64,000 bases of DNA from Ricordea florida (lineage: Eukaryota; Cnidaria; Anthozoa; Corallimorpharia; Ricordeidae), in assembly GCA_949710005.1 (NCBI GenBank), contig OX453274.1:4930674-4994673 (forward strand). The letters run 5' to 3'. Below are positions 62,414-64,000 of this stretch, in pieces (the stretch's first letter is position 1; each line of letters begins with the position of its first letter). A program made the translations under genes and the position numbers. Under the pieces are notes generated by a model. The model searched no databases and was not told where the DNA came from. It was given only the letters and a program-made list of their open reading frames with translations.

Positions 62414-63482
62414 GTAAAGTCACTCTTGGGAGTGAAAGGGTTAAACACGGCGACCAAACGCTGGGGACAGTTGGCTAGTACCCCAGGGCATGTATCTTCC
62501 AACGACCTTTTCGGGAAGCAGCACCCAGGCTGCTGTTTCTGTTTCCTCTCCTCGTCAAAATTTCTTACGCATAGATATTCACCCTCCTCGAAACCGTATT
62601 TTTTACACTGATTATTATTCAGACGGGAAATTTTTCCCCAGCAACCTACGCTACTCAACAAACAGTTTTCTTTGTTCCGTAAACTTCGCGGGGCTTTTGA
62701 ACAGAACATTATGGAAACAAAACTTTACAGTCTTTTTTTTTTACCGTCGCTGTTTTGTTTACAACGGCAACAACGGACCCTTTAATTGCCCACGGCTACA
62801 AAAACGGCGGGAAAACTGCCGGCCTGTGGCCGGTACGCAGAACACAACAACAAGGTTATTAAAAGTAAAATGTTTTAATATGCTCAGGTTCAAATACATT
62901 CACTTAAAAGGAGCATTAACAACAAACAAGGAATAAATCCCTGACCTGATCATATATTACAAGATATATAAGGTTTCGATAAAACTGAAAGGAAGATGAA
63001 TTAGCTTTGTAAAGACGAAGAACTGCTTACCCGAGAGCCGGCAAACACAGTGCGACGATTTTAACGAAGCCAGGAGGAGAGACTTACATGATTCCTTTGC
63101 CACCACTTCACAGTTACAACTTTGAAAGGCGTTTAAAAAAAGTCATTGGAACGAAAAAAAAAGTCATATTTGATATTTTGTGTGAAAATTATCGAACTTT
63201 CTACTACGAAAATTCTGACCTTAAATATTCATCGACGGCCTTAAACAACGAGAAATTCTAAGGTCCACTGAATTCCTACCGTCGAGAACAGCTATCGTCA
63301 AAGACAGTACAATGATATAGAAAACACTTACGAAAAAACATCCGATTGTCGTTTAAAAAAAACCACACGGAATCCAAAGGGATTGAACTGAAAAGTTGAT
63401 GGGCAATCGCATCTTGTACTCCAATATGCGGGCGCAAACTGGACCCCAAGTACGTGGCAAAATACAATTTGTCGTCCGCCAT
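44761..63482 (-). CDS. Multi-exon host gene of unknown function with coiled coil and RING-like end, interrupted by element 2
   Basis: Minus-strand exons with splice borders: 63332-63482 (start MADDKLYFATYLGSSLRPHI), about 62450-62645 (WGKISRLNNNQCKKYGFEEG), 61682-61840 (coiled coil, LLKKLETLEQENKELIEKN), 61391-61477 (coiled coil), 60762-61015 (YDPTEMEKFCEMHAPGLFNE, RTVALMHSFSFYRNQ), 45916-46101 (KICPMQKSNGLNLKMCGASY), 45438-45647 (RING-like, LNCGHTFHRGCLF and CPVC) and 44761-44986 (acidic, terminal). Phases agree at 61682/61391/60762/45916 and at 45438/44761. The joins from exon 2 to 3 and from 45916 to 45647 are not resolved. The N-terminal and central blocks resemble a protein family expanded in cnidarians, but I cannot name it. 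Element 2 (14.3 kb) occupies the intron between 60762 and 46101. Confidence 0.65.
45680..45750 (+). repeat. tRNA-derived SINE fragment
   Basis: A-box-like TAGTTCAGTGGTTAGAGCA followed by CAACTAGTATCTGGAAGC and the tail CCTTAGGGGACTCAGGTTTT typical of a tRNA-headed SINE; the B box is degenerate. Lies in an intron of the unknown gene. Confidence 0.65.
46135..46139. repeat. Left target site duplication of element 2 (ATGTT)
   Basis: Perfect 5-bp match to 60423-60427, directly outside AGTAGTGAG. Confidence 0.85.
46140..46487. repeat. Left terminal inverted repeat of element 2
   Basis: About 348 bp, inverted copy of 60073-60422, differing mainly in poly-A length. The inner third is coding: it contains the first 52 codons of both the SAP/Cys-repeat gene and, in the other arm, polB. 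It has no 11-bp array. Confidence 0.92.
46303..46308 (+). promoter_or_regulatory. TTTAAA box upstream of the SAP/Cys-repeat gene (element 2)
   Basis: 22 nt before ATG 46331, inside the TIR. Confidence 0.55.
46331..46876 (+). CDS. SAP-like domain plus CKECGGSQICEH-repeat protein (terminal gene, element 2)
   Basis: 181 residues. Residues 1-52 (MEELQKKKVVELQQIAKDHG onward) are encoded in the TIR and are identical to the polB N-terminus at the other end. From 64 on there are about six tandem C..C.....C.H repeats of 16-17 residues, five of them with CGGSQICEH or close variants. The repeats look like zinc knuckles and occur in giant-virus proteins. The fusion through the TIR gives the terminal genes the same DNA-binding-type module. 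Function inferred only. Confidence 0.8.
   Translation: MEELQKKKVVELQQIAKDHGVEKIYKLRKPGLIEVLSNIPEVMEEMRNLQKQNPTPTSEPKTIKCHYYCIHKRQKSRCKECGGSQICEHNRNKAYCKECGGSQICEHKKQRTHCKECGGSQICEHKKQKARCKECKSKGICIHGKQRNFCKLCGGSQICEHNRQKAFCKECYAKQDTQQKH
46913..47548 (-). CDS. Penton-like minor capsid protein candidate (element 2)
   Basis: 211 residues, same length as 14785-15420 and closely similar along the whole protein (MLSITMYESETRIYLDPPL; closing strands LDLKGSPLTFNLRFR). Transcribed away from the 517-aa gene's start, like its counterpart. Jelly-roll assignment by strand pattern and position. Confidence 0.6.
   Translation of the reverse strand: MLSITMYESETRIYLDPPLKNLREIQLLDCNIQTKRLINFKDQQILFNDENQPLIIIQPGTYSLRNIQSIFLNDADRAKITIIETDTVDYLYSNKNFNIKLTRGLQVGLGIPEVINPGKLYPINIRIKEPLRLMCSIVDNKSSYMNNTKYGELVKLSPSHLLANIPSHEYPTIPVQKYESLINHFDLSILDIEWKKLDLKGSPLTFNLRFR
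47575..47580 (-). promoter_or_regulatory. TTTAAA box upstream of the penton-like gene (element 2)
   Basis: TTTAAAGATGAATATGGTG on the minus strand, 26 nt before the ATG, nearly identical to the element 1 copy. Confidence 0.6.
47800..49353 (-). CDS. Conserved tail-anchored Polinton protein, 517 aa (element 2)
   Basis: Homologue of 12995-14560. The core (WPQQLNFAVWCATSGCGISP, QAEGLGRL region, QRYQLAVQEAKLRLDLAIAP) and the C-terminal membrane helix (ILAFIIVFSVFAWYLF) are kept. The linker is Lys/Pro-rich (KPKPLQNETKPKPKPS) and lacks the GC-rich insertion of element 1. Start MGLLNDFRNKYP. Confidence 0.82.
   Translation of the reverse strand: MGLLNDFRNKYPNADTGKFTVVADPYGGYIKWRFNGITIMSHDDPTGKTWTDNLSPRLKKLLWKDLGLDDDELSSFPKSLNITNRSYPIPAINFDDFTSDITKMLTSLDIYVSNTKKFTAKMRDVFTNQVVTFKFGKQSRKWLNSPDMNYWPQQLNFAVWCATSGCGISPFESLNYPKVVSSFIKFHVYFTIRRILYELSLPLPDEQPFVINNNPYSKVAYQRLCAEFGIANNSDFRWKGGRNGGLGDIFLDYGAGYNGRGGGNQNVHIVRNYDVEADQWPGEGGKFSDEGGKKEKGDLISFIRNDDFTDFKYAWFIPTSGHGLTKAGLGRLNRSAEAFVYCILGAQVNTRNSIYGNGGGAIETQQEFLALFESSVIENDISSSIQRYQLAVQEAKLRLDLAIAPGVWLMPSNMIINTESVTGFNNKLVKASNDMNFGVNNSLNTEAKQVGISHNLGSSKVKLPHIAEMKPKPLQNETKPKPKPSTLNEKSDVTTQHEDNILAFIIVFSVFAWYLFR
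49383..49388 (-). promoter_or_regulatory. TTTAAA box upstream of the 517-aa gene (element 2)
   Basis: TTTAAAAGCATCC on the minus strand, 29 nt before the ATG; directly abuts the stop codon of the -1 frame tail (49389-49391). Confidence 0.55.
49389..49535 (-). CDS. Conserved -1 frame overlapping ORF without ATG (element 2)
   Basis: Begins at the heptamer AAAAAAC (49529-49535). A TGA lies in the -1 frame immediately before the heptamer, so this frame can only be entered at the slip site. It encodes 46 residues after the slip, basic, with the block CFAGIRKERY at its end, matching element 1. Confidence 0.6.
   Translation of the reverse strand, partial: KKLKYVSDKERGSCRHIKRANRSRTLKFSFERTPVGWNCFAGIRKERY
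49457..50071 (-). CDS. Membrane protein with glycine-zipper core and candidate -1 frameshift tail (element 2)
   Basis: Homologue of 12270-12866. The likely start is MDDYNRIYP at 50053, which matches MGDYNRIYP and lies 24 nt after the TTTAAA box; the longer ORF from 50071 begins 6 nt after the box. From 50053 it is 198 residues, exactly as in element 1, with the slip codon again number 175. Hydrophobic core GVFSVILSASGLGTSLTGFG to VGGVCGGISVGFGAASKRL. Confidence 0.83.
   Translation of the reverse strand: MLSSKKMDDYNRIYPQVPMNGDPLNFRLQKSCEVLQNLEKEIKHYEEVRKKYNRVRGIFTKISVGSGVFSVILSASGLGTSLTGFGAVVGIPLGVVGGVCGGISVGFGAASKRLSHKVSKHEQTVSLAKAKVNTINDLVSKALKDNVISEQEFSIILAELEKFEKLKLEIRQKFRRDTEKNLNMSQIRREVRADILKELTVPAH
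49529..49535 (-). promoter_or_regulatory. Candidate -1 ribosomal frameshift site A AAA AAC (element 2)
   Basis: Same heptamer and phase as 12788-12794, preceded by TGA in the -1 frame. Confidence 0.6.
50078..50083 (-). promoter_or_regulatory. TTTAAA box upstream of the 198-aa gene (element 2)
   Basis: TTTAAAGATTTCATGTTGAG, 24 nt before the MDDYN start. Confidence 0.55.
50102..51307 (-). CDS. Acidic coiled-coil protein with Gly-rich hydrophobic C-terminus (element 2)
   Basis: 401 residues, homologue of 10900-12231. N-terminus rich in Asp/Gly (NYDGDGDGDGNADGTLY) instead of the Asp/Pro-rich stretch of element 1; coiled coil about 140-310; conserved hydrophobic end (VFAVVSAVGVVIGVIISNLS to WLLIMAVVLYFVEQ). 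The fast-evolving N-terminus against a fixed C-terminus suggests that the latter does the work. Confidence 0.8.
   Translation of the reverse strand: MAEGGEEFDPTQLNKNNYDGDGDGDGNADGTLYLTPIEKTSTTRLNYPGYDEEETSFSETDPSLVAKFEDQDYAWNEIGRKFPEVDPAKAPFTASLDEYDQVKVRLKIKGSNKYNLFTLDGELNDDLPPTIKKALGVDSPTLIKRNAELKSQLNAKNEENKDLNNALDGLRAVVETGEKEIERYVTIDRKELREIIEKQQTRIAESESYLDAAVKQKTDAKTEVGKLKSELNQYKDELEKNKNGLSNLKNLEQSNDRLQSEVDKLREVVRKQIISNQEQISAIERRNDELLKNLPLRDRVKAIFKKYGFTVFAVVSAVGVVIGVIISNLSKGLTKLGKGVGNGLKTIGKKLGEILPGMVGAIVSFLFKTAGEVIGFLGKNAWLLIMAVVLYFVEQFKKKRR
51334..51339 (-). promoter_or_regulatory. TTTAAA box upstream of the 401-aa gene (element 2)
   Basis: TTTAAAGATTTCTTACTGAT, 26 nt before the ATG; identical to the element 1 copy over this stretch. 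Confidence 0.65.
51358..51750 (-). CDS. Conserved Polinton protein with hydrophobic segment and coiled coil, 130 aa (element 2)
   Basis: Homologue of 10452-10850 with the same blocks (RIRHDKALEKYQKDYAAYQE, HEPKFSDYYRPSDNQKMGEM). Starts 6 nt after the stop of the 72-aa gene and has no TTTAAA box of its own, as in element 1. Confidence 0.8.
   Translation of the reverse strand: MATIAMMVGGAILNATTFVGGSYLAKYLSGDKTDAERIRHDKALEKYQKDYAAYQEKRQNLIDWHYQQKDAKYQASKNISNTDEALKLYSQIHEPKFSDYYRPSDNQKMGEMVYVGGGMLGLGYIVSKFF
51757..51975 (-). CDS. Small two-helix membrane protein, 72 aa (element 2)
   Basis: Nearly identical to 10224-10442 (MSNENKLVKTVTDSAV; DPSSSITNYAKW). Two hydrophobic segments. Followed at once by the 130-aa gene, a likely bicistronic pair. 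Confidence 0.75.
   Translation of the reverse strand: MSNENKLVKTVTDSAVIIGLAAGVGYVAKKALKESFMNDPSSSITNYAKWVAVLSGSMYLKTYLEDQKILPN
52002..52007 (-). promoter_or_regulatory. TTTAAA box upstream of the 72-aa gene (element 2)
   Basis: TTTAAAGATTTCTTACTG, 26 nt before the ATG. Confidence 0.6.
52017..52433 (-). CDS. Membrane-anchored basic protein with KKVAAGKKLAE motif (element 2)
   Basis: 138 residues, homologue of 9696-10160: MSEEVVEQITMD start, DPKKVAAGKKLAENNKKARE, one hydrophobic helix (SFTTVLSIVGIGFTAFDMF) and a Pro-rich tail. Lacks the GC-rich insertion of element 1. Confidence 0.78.
   Translation of the reverse strand: MSEEVVEQITMDPPTTKNKKAVKEKDPKKVAAGKKLAENNKKAREALAREMKREKEQAETKQEENSNEEETTKAWIPELSFTTVLSIVGIGFTAFDMFMRYYKNRIPDLSQVPTKVPPPQNIPVPQPPPTQIPKIGML
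52463..52468 (-). promoter_or_regulatory. TTTAAA box upstream of the 138-aa gene (element 2)
   Basis: TTTAAAGATTCTTTACTTTG, 29 nt before the ATG. Confidence 0.55.
52469..52681 (-). CDS. Truncated paralogue of the KKVAAGKK protein (element 2 only)
   Basis: 70 residues; MFEEVVEQIILYP and LDLKKVAAAMRIIEYKKEKA match the first half of the neighbouring 52017-52433 product (MSEEVVEQITMDP, DPKKVAAGKKLAENNKKARE). The hydrophobic helix and Pro-rich tail are missing; a Lys-rich coil ends it. It has its own TTTAAA box (52712-52717). It looks like a tandem duplication that lost its membrane anchor; it may be a decaying copy or a soluble variant. Confidence 0.65.
   Translation of the reverse strand: MFEEVVEQIILYPIPEKKDLKNKELDLKKVAAAMRIIEYKKEKAREIKLEIDRLKRKRKIQDDSNTTEHN
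52712..52717 (-). promoter_or_regulatory. TTTAAA box upstream of the 70-aa paralogue (element 2)
   Basis: TTTAAAGATTTCTTAATAAT, 30 nt before the ATG. Confidence 0.55.
52729..53280 (-). CDS. Conserved Polinton protein, 183 aa (element 2)
   Basis: Homologue of 9096-9665: QESLAILASLGTTKEYLGVD, DIEKYYNRYQAVLGKKISGG, VGLLALKAGRLAALASGLFQ. The N-terminus (EEQPEEKTGGKTGVKDEI) and C-terminus are variable. Function unknown. Confidence 0.8.
   Translation of the reverse strand: MTEVEDYIEEQPEEKTGGKTGVKDEIKDNDIEIKQESLAILASLGTTKEYLGVDMSLGDIKKLTEKDIEKYYNRYQAVLGKKISGGLVDSSLQLVSKVISYMVPVDDIEALCKDLKNDDLVNRELTNIVGLLALKAGRLAALASGLFQVAKHIKINKIQEVSSTNTNDVNKTEQAAGGYDTVY
53310..53315 (-). promoter_or_regulatory. 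TTTAAA box upstream of the 183-aa gene (element 2)
   Basis: TTTAAAAGAATCTATG, 29 nt before the ATG; overlaps the ATPase stop region (TGATTTAAAAG). Confidence 0.5.
53311..53937 (-). CDS. ATP: A32-like genome packaging ATPase (element 2)
   Basis: 208 residues from MEELRDKVPFH. Walker A GPTNCGKTKYI at about 16-26, Walker B LIILDDCAVS at about 94-103, LTQQ near 130. The C-terminus EIPAVI overlaps the next gene's promoter box, which is the uninterrupted form of the sequence disrupted in element 1. The upstream box is degenerate (TTTTAAGC at about 53963). Confidence 0.92.
   Translation of the reverse strand: MEELRDKVPFHCIITGPTNCGKTKYIIDQLRGPFQKVFEYIVLICPTFSKNKTYHNFASGDKHFYVLSPDASNIDEINEMLTDCQTLFSGTNTLIILDDCAVSNDLKKRSNKFIDLAFSGRHHGLSVWVLTQQLTSIAKPFRENVACVVSFHNPSQKGMKMLFEDYGGDLDSETIKKFVELLKTEKYSRLCLCLRYPFQCYLEIPAVI
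53986..55212 (-). CDS. MCP: Major capsid protein candidate (element 2)
   Basis: 408 residues, homologue of 7113-8351, with the same start (MTSEKINPNRIP) and the same end (NSNLHSIKY). The indel near 335 (element 1 has SLTEGKQS where this copy has GR) is the main difference. Beta-rich, no signal peptide. Double jelly-roll assignment inferred as for element 1. Confidence 0.7.
   Translation of the reverse strand: MTSEKINPNRIPQEPFGLKAESTLNRITLNPSSANPGETLYINIPKLSENLVIVPGSVSLLFDLDVDGHANNTLVNNVGSNLVSRLRVLFGGETLQDTQRYDLFKTYHDLFLPDEDRGDRLKQGISSENMRKLRTNAGDKKTQDVKEVALASVHNTKYHIPLNHPILNDHGVFYPKALDHQLIFEITLAQVNDIVIYSDTTKTPTYSIKNLELEYSCISSEYLAREAQAAYQVGKGFFYENVTLHKTFTMSLGGDSVINQHINLPRRSMTGILCLFTLPIAAGARNSEFFYNPGITSINIDVDGVPNRLYSKGMIPSDLWESVKKRFGRESVKEKDFYADKFALWIDMRTHPDNGIHGGGLALNNAQDGVKIEIKRKQSGSGTITCYMFVVADAMMEIMNSNLHSIKY
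55213..55245. promoter_or_regulatory. 33-bp divergent promoter between capsid and integrase genes (element 2)
   Basis: The whole intergenic region is 33 bp. For the capsid gene it reads TTTAAAGATTAATC then TATAAATC, with the box (55241-55246) overlapping the integrase ATG at 55246. Confidence 0.6.
55246..56229 (+). CDS. INT: Retroviral-type DDE integrase (element 2)
   Basis: 327 residues, closely similar to 5855-6844. Catalytic D72 (HQADLLFLP), D134 (LIVDPGREF) and E169 (AFVERANRTL) are all present, with the HTH-like N-terminus and beta-rich C-terminus also intact. It overlaps polB by 43 bp at the 3' end, exactly as in element 1. Confidence 0.95.
   Translation: MSYLSKIYYSTFGYWKGYSAISKLAEKAKVSEDEAKQWLEKQAIWQIYLPAPKYIPRPHWTVDKPNQIHQADLLFLPHDRVGRKTYRYALVVIDVASRYKVAEPLTSKETHEISKAFEKIYSRNLKYPKTLIVDPGREFMGDVTKLMDIHNVNIQRSEAGNHRAQAFVERANRTLSERLFSHQYAQEMISDKRSRVWVKRLPDILKTLNNTPTRITGKEPDEAIKLKEVDIDPKKYKRVVGYDEVRLPPGVKVRYLLSPGELEGGERRRATDPIWSIQVYDISRSVVSSNQPVLYYLLDGPRRSFVREELQAVPYDTELPPNSVLVR
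56187..60229 (-). pseudogene. PolB: Protein-primed DNA polymerase B, broken by a one-base deletion (element 2)
   Basis: Two minus-strand frames together cover the full polymerase. The 57590-60229 part (879 aa) has the SAP-like N-terminus, zinc finger (CDRCFYYTHSKETLENHIAYC at about 465), exonuclease I (YADFESF), the CxxC/DHCHYTG cluster, exonuclease II (HNLSGYDSHL) and III (YLLSDVLFLMDV). The 56187-57644 frame has motif A (YLDRNNLYG), B (NNSVFGKTMENI) and C (FTDTDSLVYE). Compared with element 1 the break is a single missing base near 57594-57601, just before the LAWDA block. An extra Cys-rich insertion (KCGKCDVCRG) precedes the MLRKGVFPYDW block. Non-functional as read unless the deletion is a sequencing error. 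Confidence 0.92.
60073..60422. repeat. Right terminal inverted repeat of element 2
   Basis: About 350 bp, inverted copy of 46140-46487, including the start of polB. Two direct AAATCCTTGAT copies lie within it. Confidence 0.92.
60252..60257 (-). promoter_or_regulatory. TTTAAA box upstream of polB (element 2)
   Basis: 22 nt before the ATG at 60229, inside the TIR. Confidence 0.55.
60423..60427. repeat. Right target site duplication of element 2 (ATGTT)
   Basis: Matches 46135-46139. Confidence 0.85.
62001..62444. repeat. Four tandem copies of a 114-bp palindromic MITE
   Basis: Units start at 62001, 62115, 62229 and 62343. Each opens TTAACCCTTTCACTCCCAAG and closes with the inverted form CTTGGGAGTGAAAGGGTTAA, so each could fold into a hairpin. 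A solo partial end is visible at about 18988. The ORF over the array repeats 38 residues (114/3) and joins the exon at about 62450 in frame, but I treat it as non-coding. Confidence 0.9.
62646..63331. other. Intron 1 of the unknown host gene
   Basis: Between exon 1 (63332-63482) and exon 2 (from 62645). No other feature recognised apart from poly-A/T runs. Confidence 0.4.
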
Positions 63483-64000
63483 TTTGAATTTGTAAGGGTC
63501 GAGTTTTTCGTAGCGCATGCGCTGTGGTTTTTCCGCCTTGTCAGTTGATCCACGAAAAACAGATACCAGCAAGAACAGCAATTAGAAACTATGGATGTTA
63601 TGTTACGTTATTTGCTGATTAGTTTTGTCCGTGTGTGTCACGTTGCGTGACACAATTTTGACAGACATGTCAGTTACACGATACCAGTTTTTTATATACG
63701 CATTTTATTTTCGGAGACGGAGGAAAAGAGAACGCTCAATCTTCAGCGCAATTTATCGTTCTTTCACCGGAGTAAGAAATTATAACGTAAGTCCTTTGCC
63801 CTTTCTTTATTTTTAGCTTTGTCTTTTGATTATGAATCTTCTGTATTTCTATAATTCCAAACAATCACTGTTATTTTCAGTTCTCACCGCATGCTTTATG
63901 GATCGTAAAATAAATGAATCAAAAACCTAAAAGCGTGTTGGTTGAACACAGCGAACTCCGTCTGGATACTCAGCCGAGGACTCCGATCGGGAACGCGATA
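63483..64000. other. Upstream region of the unknown host gene
   Basis: Sequence before the MADDKLYF start (63482). An in-frame ATG at 63581 extends the ORF by 33 residues, but the start at 63482 sits in a typical AAAATGGCGG context. A short GTCACGTTGCGTGAC palindrome lies at 63637-63651. Nothing else recognised. Confidence 0.4.

Noticed and set aside
61948..62709. 253-aa protein with four NPFTPKSDFTDF repeats
   Set aside because: The repeat part is a tandem MITE; only the 62450-62645 portion looks like a host exon.

Overview
The window looks like nuclear DNA of a cnidarian, most likely a stony coral. This is inferred from intron-rich animal genes (a LAMP-type lysosomal membrane glycoprotein and a BTG/Tob antiproliferative gene next to a glucuronokinase-like GHMP kinase), many short inverted-repeat transposons, tRNA-derived SINE fragments, decayed LINE 3' ends, and AT-rich composition. 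No bacterial operon signals were seen.

Two complete, related Polinton/Maverick-type virus-like DNA elements dominate the window. Element 1 is 1329-17192 (15.9 kb) and element 2 is 46140-60422 (14.3 kb). They lie in opposite orientations about 29 kb apart. Both start with AGTAGTG, end with CACTACT, and are flanked by perfect 5-bp target duplications (CCAGC and ATGTT). Both have the same gene order: protein-primed DNA polymerase B, a convergently overlapping retroviral-type integrase, then a divergent block of capsid protein candidate, A32/FtsK-type packaging ATPase, seven or eight small structural or membrane proteins, a tail-anchored protein of about 520 aa, a penton-like protein, and a terminal gene with a SAP-like N-terminus and Cys/His repeats. 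No adenovirus-type maturation protease was recognised. Element 1 has every core ORF intact and nearly identical terminal repeats. Element 2 has a one-base deletion splitting polB, but its other genes are open.

Nearly every element gene has a TTTAAA(GA) box 21-30 nt before its start codon, which looks like an element-specific promoter. A conserved A AAA AAC slippery heptamer near the end of a small membrane-protein gene (codon 175 in both elements) leads into a conserved, basic, ATG-less -1 frame. This is a candidate programmed -1 ribosomal frameshift.

Both elements sit in introns of host genes. Element 1 is in an intron of a glucuronokinase-like gene whose last eight exons run along the plus strand from 856 to 23695. 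Element 2 is in an intron of a multi-exon minus-strand gene of unknown function (exons from 63482 down to 44761, with coiled-coil and RING-like parts), only 38 nt before a splice acceptor. Between the elements are a single-exon BTG-like gene (29119-29679, minus), a complete five-exon LAMP-family gene (44407-34859, minus, 389 codons), and a dense layer of MITEs, SINE and LINE fragments and simple repeats.
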